DNA of 64,000 nt from Luedemannella flava (GCF_039528515.1 NZ_BAAALT010000097.1:1-64000), one strand, 5' to 3'. Shown: positions 36,363 through 47,114, numbered from the stretch's first letter. Notes: generated by a model not told the origin, from the sequence alone. Made by a program: numbers and translations.

Positions 36363-38429
36363 TCAGCCGTGGGCCGCGATCACCTCGCCGCGCGCCTGGG
36401 CGGGCACGGTGCGCGCCGGCAGGGTCGCCTCCACCGCGTCGAGTGCCGCGACGAACCGGGTGTACGAGTCCGGCTCGGCTGGGCCGAGCAGGTACTCCCG
36501 GGTGATCCGGCGGGTCCCGGCCAGCGGGTCGGCGCCCGGGGCGGCGCCCCGCACGGCCGCCACGACCTCGGCGAGGCCGGCCGCGTCGGGAGCGATCAGG
36601 TACGCGCCGGCGGCCGTCGCGTTCGCCGCCCGGAACGTGTCGTCGTCGATGCCCGAGACGTTCGCCATGACGTACGGCTTGTCGCTGACCGTGAAGTCCG
36701 ACGCCACCGCGGAGATGTCGCAGACCAGCAGGTCCGCCTCGTTGTAGCAGGAGACCAGGTCGGGCGCGCGGTCGGTGACCACGCGGTGCGACCAACGGCC
36801 GACCGCCGCCCAGTCGGCCTCCCGCAGCTGCCGCTCGCACGCGACCAGCTCCGCGAAGGCGGCCGGGTCGCGGCGCCCGTGGTCGCGGGCGAGCTGCGCC
36901 TCGTCGCGGTCACCTGAGGGCTCGGCCAGCTCCGCGATGCGGGCCGTCAGCGAGCGGACCTGCTCGGCGGCGGCCGCGCGGGTGGCGGTATCCGCCACAT
37001 AGGAAGGGTCGGCCGCGAAGGCCGGGTCGGCGGCGCGGCGGGCGTTCGCCTCCGCCACCAGGGCGGCGATCTTTCTGCTGGCGGTGGCGGCGCCGGGGTC
37101 GCGGCTGCCGGTGAGCGGGTGCGGCTTGTAGATGACGCGGACCGGCGGATCGAGGCTCAGCAGGGCGGTGACGATGGCGGCGCCGGCGGCGCGCACGGAC
37201 GAGACATCGAACGTCGACGCGACGCCCTCCCACGTCGGGGCGTACAGGACGGTGAACGGGCGGGTGCCCGGCGCGACCGCCGGGGCGATGCCGGCCGTCT
37301 GCGGGCGGCCCACCTCCACGATGTCGCGGTCGGCCACCGCCCCGCCCCCGGCCACCCGGTACCGGTCGCGGGCCGCCGGACCGGCGACCCAGACCTCGTC
37401 GTAGACGCGGGCGAACCGGTTGTAGTTCGCCTCCTTGTCGCTCTCGCAGTGGTTGATGAAGACGTGGCGGGCGCTGCGTACGCGCAGCATGTGGATGTTC
37501 TTGGCGGCGTGGGCGACGTAGAACACCACCCGGGCCTGCGGCAGCGCCAGATCCTGCACGTCGGCCGAGGTCGGCACGCACAGGATCGGCAGCGACGTGG
37601 GCGCGATACGGGGCAGGTGCACGCGCTCGCGGACCAGGATCAGCGTGCGCCGCGGCAGCTTGTGCAGCGTGGGCAGCCACTGGTCGATCTGGTATGTCGA
37701 CGTGCCGTCGCCGGCGAGCGAGAAGTAGACGACCACCTCGGGGCGGAACGCCGCGACCTGGCGCGCGATCTCGGCCTTCACCCGGTCCGCGTCGCCGAGG
37801 TGCCGGTTGCGGCCGACGTGCGCGGCCGCCATCCCGGCCACCCCGGCCACCCCGGCCACGGTCAGCGTCGCGAGGATGATCGCGCTCATGCCCGTACCCG
37901 CGAGGTGGTCGAGGAGGACCCCGGCGGCGAGGGGGAGGCCCGCGTAGATCAACCAGCCGCGGTGGGCGTGCCCCAGCCACGCCGGCGGCGCGTCCGGGAT
38001 GCGCAGGGCATCCAGGTTCAGGTTGCGCGTCAGCAGCGGGAACGTGCGCAGCAGCACCACGTTGCGCAGCCGGTTCGCGAGCAGGCCGCGCAGCAGGTGC
38101 AACGCCAGCAGCGCCACGGCGAGCGCGACGGCCACCGCGGTGGGCGCCACCCGCACGGCGAACGCGAGGATCGCCCCGTCGCGCAGCAGCAGCCGGTGCG
38201 GCGCGTCGAGCTGCGCGCGCTTGAGCGCGGTGACCAGGCCCGGCGCGCGGCGCGGGGTCTGCCGTTCGGCGAGGCAGACGACGGTCAGGCTGATCGCGAA
38301 GGCGGCGGCCGAGGGGATGGCCGCGCCCACGAACAGTCCCGGGTACGCCGCGACGAACAGCACCGACCAGCCGAGCGCGACCCTCCGGTTGCCCTTGAGG
38401 CCCGTCCTGAGTCTCTGCTTGATTCCCAC
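36363..38429 (-). CDS. CDP-glycerol glycerophosphotransferase family protein with membrane N terminus
   Basis: A 688-residue protein. The first 210 residues hold several hydrophobic helices (VALGWSVLFVAAYPGLFVGAA; TAVAVALAVALLALHLL; AIILATLTVAGVAGVAG). From about 240 a GT-B-like transferase domain follows: FINHCESDKEANYNRFARVYDEVWV, FTVLYAPTWEG, VRVIYKPHP (the HP signature) and CYNEADLLVCDISAVASDF. The family polymerises or attaches teichoic-acid-type glycerol phosphate. The GTG at 38429 has GGGG five bases upstream and begins VGIKQRLRTGLKG; 38459 and 38435 are alternatives. In Micromonosporaceae the product may be a wall or capsular polymer. Confidence 0.85.
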   Translation of the reverse strand: MGIKQRLRTGLKGNRRVALGWSVLFVAAYPGLFVGAAIPSAAAFAISLTVVCLAERQTPRRAPGLVTALKRAQLDAPHRLLLRDGAILAFAVRVAPTAVAVALAVALLALHLLRGLLANRLRNVVLLRTFPLLTRNLNLDALRIPDAPPAWLGHAHRGWLIYAGLPLAAGVLLDHLAGTGMSAIILATLTVAGVAGVAGMAAAHVGRNRHLGDADRVKAEIARQVAAFRPEVVVYFSLAGDGTSTYQIDQWLPTLHKLPRRTLILVRERVHLPRIAPTSLPILCVPTSADVQDLALPQARVVFYVAHAAKNIHMLRVRSARHVFINHCESDKEANYNRFARVYDEVWVAGPAARDRYRVAGGGAVADRDIVEVGRPQTAGIAPAVAPGTRPFTVLYAPTWEGVASTFDVSSVRAAGAAIVTALLSLDPPVRVIYKPHPLTGSRDPGAATASRKIAALVAEANARRAADPAFAADPSYVADTATRAAAAEQVRSLTARIAELAEPSGDRDEAQLARDHGRRDPAAFAELVACERQLREADWAAVGRWSHRVVTDRAPDLVSCYNEADLLVCDISAVASDFTVSDKPYVMANVSGIDDDTFRAANATAAGAYLIAPDAAGLAEVVAAVRGAAPGADPLAGTRRITREYLLGPAEPDSYTRFVAALDAVEATLPARTVPAQARGEVIAAHG

Positions 38430-38502
38430 GTGCACCCCAGCCCGTCGTCGGCGGAGCACGACGGTAACAACGCGGGTTCACCACACACAATCCTCCGGCG
38501 GA

Positions 38503-40056
38503 TCACGCCCCGTCGTCGCGCCTGCGACGGGCCGCGAGGAGGAACGCGGCGCCGGCCAGGATCAGCCCCGCGCCGGCCCAGGCCCGGGCGGTGGCTGCGG
38601 CGGACCCTGTCACGGGGAGCGTGCCGCCCGGTGGACCCGATAGACCGGTGGTCGACGCGACGACGGGTAGGCCGCCACCGCCGGCGGCCCCGCCTCCGCC
38701 GCCACCGCCCGTGGCGGTGGGCGTCGGTTCACCCGCCGTCGGGCTTGCCGTTACCGGAGGGCCGGTCGGCGCCGTCGTTGTCTCCGTGGGTGCGGCGGTT
38801 GTTTCGGTGGGTGCGGCGGTTGTTTCGGTGGGGGCCGCGGTTGTTTCGGTGGGGGCCGCGGTGGTCTCCGTGGGTGCGGCGGTGGTTTCGGTGGGTGCGG
38901 CGGTGGTTGCGGTGGGGGTGCCGGTGGTCTCCGTGGTGGTCGGCGTGGGGGTGGCGGTCAGGCAGCTGACCTGGGCAAGGAACGGGAAGTTGTGGATTTC
39001 GCCGCTGCGTACGGTCCCGACCGACGGCGGGCCGCCGTGGATGAGCGACTTGACGACCATGCTGCCCTCGTTGTTGCCCGGGCTGTCGTCGATGAAGTCC
39101 GCGTTCGGGGCGTAGATGGTGCCCTCGACGGACGCGGCCGCGGACGACGGCTGGACGATCCGGGTCGCGGTGGGGAAGTTCCACAGGATGTAGTGCGCGT
39201 CGAAGCTGCCGCTCAACGTGGGCATGCGCCAGGTGAAGTCGTCGCCGACGTCGCTCGTGTCGACGTTGATGATCAGGGGCGAGGTGGCCGTCGGCGCCGT
39301 CGGGAAGTTCGCGACCGTGAGGTGGTTGGCCTCGGTGGCCGTCAGGTTGAGCACGTTGGTGACCCCGGCGGTCAGCGGGACCGTGACCTGCGTGTCGGCG
39401 GTGATGGGGCGGGTGATCGCGGTGCCGCCGGTGTCGGTGAGCGTGACGTTCTGTGCGCAGGTGGCCATCGCGGTGGCCTGCTGGCCCATCGTCGCGAAGG
39501 CGGTGCTGAAGTCCAGCACGCTCTTCTGGACGGTGGCCGGGTCCTGACGGGTGTTGAGCTGGATGTTCGGGTACGCGTTGTAGTCGTTGCCCGGCAGGAT
39601 GCGGGTGCTCACCTGCGCGTTGTTGTTGTCGGTCCAGCGCGCGAAGCTGTTGGACATGTCGCCGATGTGGACGTTGCTCGCGAGGCTGACGTACAGGCGG
39701 ACGCCCGCGGTGCTCGCGGCCCAGTCGACCTGCCCGCCCACGACGAGCGAGGTCGGCAGGGTCTCGCCCGGGACGATGAAGTTGCCCGCGGTGACGAACG
39801 CGAGCTGGTAGTTGCCGCCGACGGTGAGGTCGCCGCCGACCGCGAGGGTCCCTTCGTTCTCGTTCGTGATGAGGTTGGCGTCCTCGGCGACGTAGACGAG
39901 GAATCCGTCCGTGGGGTCCACGGGGTTGAAGGGTCCGACCGTCGCCCCCGACGCGCCCGTGGGCAGCATCACCAGCACCGTGGCCAGGCCCAGGGCCGCC
40001 ATGGCGGCGGTGACGGACATGGTCGCGCGGCGCGTTCGCCGGGAGATTGCAGGCAT
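38503..40056 (-). CDS. Cell-wall-anchored choice-of-anchor A protein with LPVTG motif
   Basis: A 517-residue surface protein. A signal peptide (RRTRRATM, then an Ala/Leu core, GASGA) spans about 1-38. The choice-of-anchor A domain spans about 40-370: PVDPTDGFLVYVAEDANLI, the GTLAVGGDLTVGGNYQ strand and YILWNFPTATRI. A linker has six TTAAPTE heptads plus variants. A Gly-rich patch leads to a sorting signal: LPVTG, a helix (AWAGAGLILAGAAFLLA) and ARRRRDDGA. Sortase would attach it to peptidoglycan. ATG 40056 has a GGGCGG upstream; an ATG at 40071 lacks one. Confidence 0.92.
   Translation of the reverse strand: MPAISRRTRRATMSVTAAMAALGLATVLVMLPTGASGATVGPFNPVDPTDGFLVYVAEDANLITNENEGTLAVGGDLTVGGNYQLAFVTAGNFIVPGETLPTSLVVGGQVDWAASTAGVRLYVSLASNVHIGDMSNSFARWTDNNNAQVSTRILPGNDYNAYPNIQLNTRQDPATVQKSVLDFSTAFATMGQQATAMATCAQNVTLTDTGGTAITRPITADTQVTVPLTAGVTNVLNLTATEANHLTVANFPTAPTATSPLIINVDTSDVGDDFTWRMPTLSGSFDAHYILWNFPTATRIVQPSSAAASVEGTIYAPNADFIDDSPGNNEGSMVVKSLIHGGPPSVGTVRSGEIHNFPFLAQVSCLTATPTPTTTETTGTPTATTAAPTETTAAPTETTAAPTETTAAPTETTAAPTETTAAPTETTTAPTGPPVTASPTAGEPTPTATGGGGGGGAAGGGGLPVVASTTGLSGPPGGTLPVTGSAAATARAWAGAGLILAGAAFLLAARRRRDDGA
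38781..38927 (-). repeat. Seven 21-bp tandem repeats encoding TTAAPTE
   Basis: Consecutive 21-bp units of the form TTTCGGTGGGTGCGGCGGT start at 38781, 38802, 38823, 38844, 38865, 38886 and 38907. They encode the heptad linker of the LPVTG protein. The unit types TCTCC and TTTCG alternate in blocks, which suggests past duplication of multi-unit segments. Confidence 0.88.
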
Positions 40057-40126
40057 GGGTAAACCGCCCATTTAGTGACAATTCCTACGACCAGGTATAT
40101 CACTGAAAACGGACGCAAAGGCACAA

Positions 40127-40918
40127 TTAGCGCGAGGAGCGCCAGGTTGCTCCCGTGGCGCGCAGGTCCTCCTCGATCGCCGCCGCGGTCTCCCGCAGCG
40201 GCTCCAGGAACTGCTCGCGCATCTGTTCGGCCGAGCCCCGGCTCGCGTGCGTCGACAGGTTCACGGCCGCGATCACCCGACCGTCGCCGTCGCGGATCGG
40301 GGCGGCCAGCGAGATGAGCCCTTCCTCCAACTCCTGGTCGACGAGGGCGTACCCGCTGCGGCGGATCGACAGCAACTCGGCCCGCAACCGCTTGGCGTCC
40401 GCGATCGTGTTCGGGGTGATCGCGGACAGCTTGGCCGTCGCCAGGTAGCCGTCCAGCCAGTCGTCGGACTGGCCGGCCAGCAGCACGCGACCCATCGAGG
40501 TGGCGAACGCCGGGAACCGGGTGCCCACCGCGATCGCGATGCGCATGATGCGCCGGGTGGGCACGCGGGCGATGTACACGACCTCGTCGCCGTCGAGGAC
40601 GCACACCGACGACGACTCGTGCACCCGCTCGACCAGCCGCTCCAGGTGCGGCATCGCGACCTCGGGCAGCGACAGGCTCGACAGGTACGCGTACCCGAGC
40701 TCGAGGATCTTGGGCCGCAGCGAGAACAGGCGCCCGTCGAAGTGGACGTATCCCAGCTCGACCAGGGTGTGCAGGAACCGCCGCGCCGATGCCCGGTTCA
40801 GTCCGGTCGCCCGGGCGACCTCGGCCAGGGTCAGCTCGGGGTGCTCCGCGTCGAACGCGCGGATCACCGCCAGCCCACGGTCCAGGGACTGGACGAACTC
40901 GGTCGTCGGTTCGCTCAC
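40127..40918 (-). CDS. pcaR: IclR family regulator of the protocatechuate genes (PcaR-like)
   Basis: A 263-residue IclR-type regulator of the PcaR/PcaU/PobR branch. The N-terminal winged helix spans about 5-65: FVQSLDRGLAVIRAF and EVARATGLNRASARRFLHTL. The ligand domain includes RIMRIAIAVGTRFPAFATSMGRVLL and GYALVDQELEEGLISLAAPI, very typical of PcaR. GTG 40918 overlaps the pcaL stop, so it is the last gene of the pca operon and would autoregulate with it. The likely inducer is beta-ketoadipate or protocatechuate. Candidate binding sites lie at 47133-47258. Confidence 0.92.
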   Translation of the reverse strand: MSEPTTEFVQSLDRGLAVIRAFDAEHPELTLAEVARATGLNRASARRFLHTLVELGYVHFDGRLFSLRPKILELGYAYLSSLSLPEVAMPHLERLVERVHESSSVCVLDGDEVVYIARVPTRRIMRIAIAVGTRFPAFATSMGRVLLAGQSDDWLDGYLATAKLSAITPNTIADAKRLRAELLSIRRSGYALVDQELEEGLISLAAPIRDGDGRVIAAVNLSTHASRGSAEQMREQFLEPLRETAAAIEEDLRATGATWRSSR

Positions 40919-42072
40919 GTCGGCTCTGTCTCCTCACCGGTCGCCGCGAGCGTACGCCGGGCCACCGCGAACGCCGCGTTGGCGGCGGGGACACCAGCGT
41001 AGATGGCGACCTGGAGCAGCACCTCGGAGATCTCCTCCGGCGTCACCCCGTTACGCAGCGCGGCCCGCACGTGCACAGCGAACTCCCCGCTGCGCAGCGT
41101 GGCGAGCATGGCCAGCGTGATGAGGCTGCGTTCGCGCCGGCCCAACCCGTCGCGCGTCCAGACCTCACCCCACGCGTACCGGGTGATCAGGTCCTGGAAG
41201 TCGGCGGTGAACGCGTCCGTGTCCGCCACGGCGCGGTCGACGTGCGCGTCCCCGAGCACGGCGCGCCGCACGGCCATGCCCGCGGCGTGCCGGGTCGCGG
41301 TCGGCACTGCGGCCGCGTCACCCACGACCTCGCCGGCCAGGTGCCGCGCGAACAGGTCCGTGACCGCGTCGGGTCGCTGCAGCGCCGCGAGGTGCGCGGC
41401 GCCGGGCACGACCGCGAACCGCGCGCCGGGCACGGTCGCCGCGATCTCGGCGCCCAGCGCCGGCGGGATGGCCAGGTCGTCGGCCGCCGCGATGACCAGC
41501 GTCGGCGCCGCGATGCGGGGCAGGTCGGCCCGCAGGTCCATGGCGGCGATCGCCTCGCAGCACGCCGCGTAGCCGTCCGCCGGCGTGCCCAGCAGCATGG
41601 CGCGCGGCGCCGGGCCGGGGTCGAACCCGGGCGTGAACCACCGGGCCAGCACCGCGTCGGCGATGCTCGCGAGGCCGCCGGCCCGCACCGCCGCCGCGCG
41701 GTCGAGCCACCCCTTCGCCGGCGGCAGGAACGCCGCCGTGCACACCAGCGCCAGCCGGTCCACCCGCTCGGGCGCGTGCGCGGCCAGCCACATCCCGACC
41801 ATCCCGCCCAGCGACAGGCCGGCGTAGTGCGCCCGCGCAACCCCCAGGTGGTCCAGCAACGCGAGCACGTCCCGGCCGAGATCCGCAACGTCCCAGACCC
41901 CAGGGGGTACGGGCGAGCGCCCGTGCCCCCGGTGGTCGAACCGCACCACGCGGTAGCGCTCCGACAGCGCCCGGGCGGGCGCCGCCCACAGCGAGACGTC
42001 GCTGCCCAGCGACCCGCCGAGCAGCAGCACGGGCGCGTCCGCCGGCCCGTCGACCACGTGATGGAGCGTCAT
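40915..42072 (-). CDS. pcaL: Fused 3-oxoadipate enol-lactonase / 4-carboxymuconolactone decarboxylase (PcaL)
   Basis: A 385-residue bifunctional enzyme. Residues 1-250 are an alpha/beta hydrolase (PcaD part): nucleophile Ser in GLSLGGM, oxyanion-region FDHRGHGRSPVPPG and a C-terminal PGAAHLAALQ with the catalytic His. Residues about 260-375 are the carboxymuconolactone decarboxylase (PcaC part): GMAVRRAVLGDAHVDRA, WTRDGLGRRERSLITLAMLA and a final LLQVAIYAGVPAANAAF. It turns gamma-carboxymuconolactone into beta-ketoadipate in two steps. The PcaDC fusion is the rule in actinobacteria. ATGA overlap with pcaB. Confidence 0.95.
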   Translation of the reverse strand: MTLHHVVDGPADAPVLLLGGSLGSDVSLWAAPARALSERYRVVRFDHRGHGRSPVPPGVWDVADLGRDVLALLDHLGVARAHYAGLSLGGMVGMWLAAHAPERVDRLALVCTAAFLPPAKGWLDRAAAVRAGGLASIADAVLARWFTPGFDPGPAPRAMLLGTPADGYAACCEAIAAMDLRADLPRIAAPTLVIAAADDLAIPPALGAEIAATVPGARFAVVPGAAHLAALQRPDAVTDLFARHLAGEVVGDAAAVPTATRHAAGMAVRRAVLGDAHVDRAVADTDAFTADFQDLITRYAWGEVWTRDGLGRRERSLITLAMLATLRSGEFAVHVRAALRNGVTPEEISEVLLQVAIYAGVPAANAAFAVARRTLAATGEETEPT

Positions 42073-43124
42073 GTCCGGGCCGCGGCGAGGTTGGCGGCCA
42101 TCCGGTCCGGGTGCACCTGGAGGTTGTCGAGCATGGCCCGGGCGTGGTGGGCGGCGCCGGCGGTGACCCGCAGCAGCTCGGTGAGCGTGGGCCACTCGGC
42201 CTGCCAGCGGCCCGCGGCGCGCTGCAGCTCCTGCGGCATCCCCGCGAAGAGGGTCGCGACCAGGGCCGGCGCGCGGTGGGCGGCGGCGATGGTGAGCACG
42301 GCGCGGGCCGGGTTGCGCTTGTGCGGCATGGCCGACGACCGGCCGCCGTCGGCGGAGGCCTCGCTCACCTCGCCGATCTCGGCCTGCGCGAGCAGGACCA
42401 CGTCGAGCGCCACCTTGCCGAGCGTGCCGGCGACCACACCGAGCGCGGCCCCCAGCTCGGCGACCCGCGCCCGGTCGGTCTGCCACGGCTCGGTGTAGTG
42501 GATGCCGAGCAGCTTGGCCATCTGGATGCCGATCTGCCGGCCCCTGACGCCGAAGGCGGCGGTGTTGCCCACCGCCCCGCCCAGCTGGACGACCGGCCGT
42601 GGGCGGGACAGGCCCGCCCGGGCATAGCCGATGGCGTCCAGCCACCCGCCGGCCGTCCCGGCGAACGTGATCGGCTCGGCCGGTTGGAGTAGCGTCCGGC
42701 CCAGCTGCGCGCTGTCGCGGTGCTGCCTGACGAGGTCGCCGAGGCGGTCGACGCAGCCGCGCAGGTCCTTCTCGATGATCGGCCGGGTCCGGTGGGTCAC
42801 CAGCATCATCGCGGTGTCGACGATGTCCTGGCTGGTGGCGCCGACGTGGACGTGCTCGGCGTGCTCCGGCACGGCCGCCCGGATCGCCTCGACGAGTGGG
42901 ATCACCGGGGTGGCGGAGGCGACCGCCGCGCGGGCGAGGTCGGCGGGGTCGACCAGGTCCGTCGCGCAGGCCGTGGCGATCGCGTCGGCCGCAGCCTCGG
43001 GGATCATGACGCGGGCCGCGCACGCGCGCGCCAGGGCGGCCTCGACGTCCAGCATGGCCCGCACCCACGCCGCGTCGCCTGTCGCCGCGACCGCCGCGGG
43101 CGCGCCGAACGTCTCGTCAAACAT
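42069..43124 (-). CDS. pcaB: 3-carboxy-cis,cis-muconate cycloisomerase
   Basis: A 351-residue fumarase/aspartase-superfamily enzyme. It has the superfamily signature SSAMPHKRNP (about 266-275) and the catalytic-region HVHVGATSQDIVDTA. It lactonises 3-carboxymuconate in the protocatechuate branch. It is shorter than the roughly 400-450 residues of typical PcaB; the C-terminal region after NLQVHPDRMAANL is missing or very short. The neighbours overlap on both sides, leaving no room for a longer end, so the short form seems real here. Confidence 0.93.
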   Translation of the reverse strand: MFDETFGAPAAVAATGDAAWVRAMLDVEAALARACAARVMIPEAAADAIATACATDLVDPADLARAAVASATPVIPLVEAIRAAVPEHAEHVHVGATSQDIVDTAMMLVTHRTRPIIEKDLRGCVDRLGDLVRQHRDSAQLGRTLLQPAEPITFAGTAGGWLDAIGYARAGLSRPRPVVQLGGAVGNTAAFGVRGRQIGIQMAKLLGIHYTEPWQTDRARVAELGAALGVVAGTLGKVALDVVLLAQAEIGEVSEASADGGRSSAMPHKRNPARAVLTIAAAHRAPALVATLFAGMPQELQRAAGRWQAEWPTLTELLRVTAGAAHHARAMLDNLQVHPDRMAANLAAART

Positions 43125-43674
43125 CGAAGAACACCGTCTCCCCGGCGCCCTGCAGGCAAACGTCGAACCGGTAGCCGCCGTCGACCGGCCGCGCGATCAG
43201 GGTGTCGCGCCGGTCGGCGTCCACCGTGGCCAGCACGGGGTCGGCGGCGTTGTCCTCGTCGGCGAAGTAGATCCGGGTGACGACCCGGTCGAGCAGCCCG
43301 CGCGCGAAGACCGACACGTTGACGTGCGGCGCCTCGGTGGCGCCCTCGGGCGTGGGCAGCGCGCCGGGCTTGAGGGTGCGGATCGCGTAGCCGCCGTCGG
43401 CGGTGGTCGCGCAGCGGCCCCACCCACGGAACCCGGGACAGGCCGATGGGCCGCGCGGGTCGTCCGGGTGGGCGAAGCGGCCGTCCGGGTCGGCCTGCCA
43501 GGTCTCCACGAGCGCGTCCGTGACCGGGGCGCCGGAGCCGTCGTGGACCCGCCCGCTGATGACGATCGCGCCGGGGGTGCCCTCGGCGACCACGTCCGGC
43601 CCGTCGTCCCACAGCAGCCCGAGGTGCAGGTAGGGCCCCGCCGTCTGGGACGGGGTGGGCGCCAGGTCAGTCAT
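43117..43674 (-). CDS. pcaG: Protocatechuate 3,4-dioxygenase alpha subunit
   Basis: A 185-residue subunit. It opens with PTPSQTAGPYLHLGL, then VISGRVHDGSGAPVTDALVETWQAD, and carries the later strand sequence HVNVSVFARGLLDRVVTRIYF. These are shared with the beta subunit but without the iron ligands, as usual for alpha. The alpha/beta pair cleaves protocatechuate between its hydroxyls to 3-carboxymuconate. It overlaps pcaB by 8 bp and pcaH by 8 bp. Confidence 0.95.
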   Translation of the reverse strand: MTDLAPTPSQTAGPYLHLGLLWDDGPDVVAEGTPGAIVISGRVHDGSGAPVTDALVETWQADPDGRFAHPDDPRGPSACPGFRGWGRCATTADGGYAIRTLKPGALPTPEGATEAPHVNVSVFARGLLDRVVTRIYFADEDNAADPVLATVDADRRDTLIARPVDGGYRFDVCLQGAGETVFFDV

Positions 43675-44376
43675 CGTGCGGTGCCTCCATGGGCGTGGCC
43701 GCCGGGCCGCGCAGGACGATGTCGAACTCGAACGCCAGTTGGTACATCGGCGTGGTGCCGGCGAGGCTGAACCGGGAGACGAGCCGCTCGCGCGCCGCCG
43801 GGTCGGGGATCGCGCCCAGCACCGGGTCGTACGGGATCAGCGGGTCGTCCGGAAAGTACATCTGGGTGACGAGGCGCTGGGTGAAGGCGCGCCCGAACAA
43901 CGAGAAGTGGATGTGCGCGGGCCGCCACGCGTTGTGGTGGTTGCGCCACGGGTACGCCCCGGGCTTGACGGTCGTGAACCCGTACCGCCCGTCGGCGTCC
44001 GTGAGCACCCGGCCGACGCCGGTGAAGTGCGGGTCGAGCGGGGCGTCCCAGTTGTCCGCCGCGTGGCGGTAGCGGCCGGCGGCGTTGGCCTGCCACACCT
44101 CGACGAGGCTGTCGCGCACCGGCCGGCCGTCCGAGTCGAGCACCCGGCCGAACACCCGGATGCGCTGCCCCTGCGCCTCGCCGCCGAGCGCGTGCGTCAG
44201 GTCGTCGTCGCCGGGCCGGATCCGGTCGGCGCCGAGCATCGGGCCGGTCACCTCGGTGAGGTTCTGCGGCAGCAGCACGAGGTCGCGCTTCGGGTGCCGC
44301 AGGGCGGTCGACCCGTACCCCGGGCTGTCCAGCGGCGGGTGCACCCCCACCGGCCGCTCGTACGAGGGGAGGACGA

Positions 44377-44380
<4 letters not shown>
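43667..44380 (-). CDS. pcaH: Protocatechuate 3,4-dioxygenase beta subunit
   Basis: A 237-residue catalytic subunit. It has the intradiol signature RVLDSDGRPVRDSLVEVWQANAAGRYRH-like (about 100-125), including one iron Tyr, and the iron-ligand His pair and Tyr in the WRPAHIHFSLFG region. The GTG at 44380 (VIVLPSYERPVG) overlaps the thiolase stop (GTGA); the longer frame upstream is the thiolase shadow. It forms the non-haem Fe(III) active site with PcaG beside it. Confidence 0.95.
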
Positions 44381-45555
<1,175 letters not shown>

Positions 45556-45577
45556 GTCGCCACCTCGCTCCGCTCGG

Positions 45578-46324
45578 TCATGTCTGTTGCAGCTTTCGCA
45601 GCACGGCGAGCTCCTCCGGGGTCGGTGGCGGGGTGGTCCGGACGTCGTGGGCCACTCTGAGGTCCCAGCCGGTGGCCGACCGTGCCGCGTCGGGGTCCAC
45701 GCCGGGGTGCCGGTGGGTCAGCGTCAGCTCGCAGGTGGCCGGGTCGGCCTCCAGGATGCCGAGGTCGGTGATGACCGTGCGGGGGCCGGCGCCGCGCAGG
45801 CCGAGGCGTTCGCGGTCGCCCGGGCCGGACCCGAAGCCGACGCTCGTGACGAAGTCGACGCGCTCGACGAACGCGCGTCGGTTCTGCCGGACGATGACGA
45901 CCACCTCGCGGCAGGACGCGGCGATCTCCGGCGCCCCGCCGGCGCCGGGCAGGCGGACCTTCGGGTGCTGGTAGTCGCCGCCGATCATCGTCGTGTTGAT
46001 GTTGGCGTACCGGTCGATCTGGGCGGCGCCGAGGAACCCGACGTCGACGCGGCCCGGCTGCAGCCAGTAGTTGAACACCTCGGGCACGCTGACCACGGAG
46101 TCGGCCGTGTCGGCCAGGATGCCGTCGCCGATGGACAGCGGCAGCGTGCCGGGCTTGGCGCCCAGCGTGCCGGACTCGTAGATGAGGACGAGGTGCGGCG
46201 CGTGGGTGCGCCGGGCCAGGTTGGCCGCGGTGCTGGGCAGGCCGATGCCGACGAAGCAGACCGCCCGGTCGCGCAGCGCGCGCGACGCGGCGACGCACAT
46301 CATCTCGTCCGGGCTATAGGACAT
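45578..46324 (-). CDS. pcaJ: 3-oxoadipate CoA-transferase, beta subunit
   Basis: A 248-residue CoA-transferase family I subunit. It contains VCFVGIGLPSTAANLARR, LIYESGTLGAKPG with the catalytic Glu of the E-S/N-G motif (about 50), and the GGDYQHPKVRLPGAGGAPEI loop. It transfers CoA from succinyl-CoA to beta-ketoadipate together with PcaI. It overlaps pcaI by 11 bp. Confidence 0.94.
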   Translation of the reverse strand: MSYSPDEMMCVAASRALRDRAVCFVGIGLPSTAANLARRTHAPHLVLIYESGTLGAKPGTLPLSIGDGILADTADSVVSVPEVFNYWLQPGRVDVGFLGAAQIDRYANINTTMIGGDYQHPKVRLPGAGGAPEIAASCREVVVIVRQNRRAFVERVDFVTSVGFGSGPGDRERLGLRGAGPRTVITDLGILEADPATCELTLTHRHPGVDPDAARSATGWDLRVAHDVRTTPPPTPEELAVLRKLQQT

Positions 46325-47114
46325 GGCTCTCCATCCACGCGGCGAACCGGTCGCGGTCGCGGCTGATGTCGTCCCAGGCGACGTAGAAGTCGTTGTCGCG
46401 GGTCGAGTATCCGTGCGTGTAGGAGGGGTGCGACCCGTTTCTTGCGACCGCCACGTAGGTGAGCGCCCAGCCGGGCAGCACGACCGCGTCGGGCACCGGG
46501 GTCAGCTCGTCGACGATCTCCTCGACGGTGACGAGGCTGCGCTTCGCGGCGAGCACGGCCTCCTTCTGCACGCCGGTGATGCCCCACAGCTGCACGTTGC
46601 CGGCCCGGTCGGCGCGTTGCGCATGCACGATGCCGACGTCGGGGGTCAGGGCCGGGACGGCGGTGAGGACCTCGCCGGTGAACGGGCACTCGATCGGCCT
46701 GATGGTGGCGGTCTGGCCGGCCAGGTCGGTGCCGACGTACCCGCGCAGCACCGCGAACGGCAGCCCGCTGGCGCCCGCCACGTACCGGTTGGCCATGCCG
46801 GCGTGGCTGTGCTCCTCCAGTTCGAGGGGGCGGGGCCAGCCGTTCTCGACCGCGTCGCGCAGCCGGTGCAGCGAGCCGACGCCGGGGTTGCCGCCCCACG
46901 AGAAGACCAGCCGGCGGGCGCAGCCCATGCCGATCAGCTGGTCGTAGATGACATCGGGCGTCATCCTGACGAGCGTGAGGTCCCGCCGCCGCTGGCGGAT
47001 GATCTCGTGCCCGGCGGCGAACGGGATGAGGTGGGTGAAGCCCTCCAGCGCCACCGTGTCGCCGTCGCGGACCAGCCCGCCGACGGCGTCCGCCAGCGAC
47101 ACGATCTCCGCCAT
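46314..47114 (-). CDS. pcaI: 3-oxoadipate CoA-transferase, alpha subunit
   Basis: A 266-residue CoA-transferase alpha subunit with DGDTVALEGFTHLIPFAAG near the start, RLVFSWGGNPGVGSLHRLRDA, and HAQRADRAGNVQLWGITG. It is the first gene of the pca operon. An IclR-type palindrome lies 19 bp upstream of its ATG at 47114, and pobA diverges from the far side of the gap. Confidence 0.94.
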   Translation of the reverse strand: MAEIVSLADAVGGLVRDGDTVALEGFTHLIPFAAGHEIIRQRRRDLTLVRMTPDVIYDQLIGMGCARRLVFSWGGNPGVGSLHRLRDAVENGWPRPLELEEHSHAGMANRYVAGASGLPFAVLRGYVGTDLAGQTATIRPIECPFTGEVLTAVPALTPDVGIVHAQRADRAGNVQLWGITGVQKEAVLAAKRSLVTVEEIVDELTPVPDAVVLPGWALTYVAVARNGSHPSYTHGYSTRDNDFYVAWDDISRDRDRFAAWMESHVL

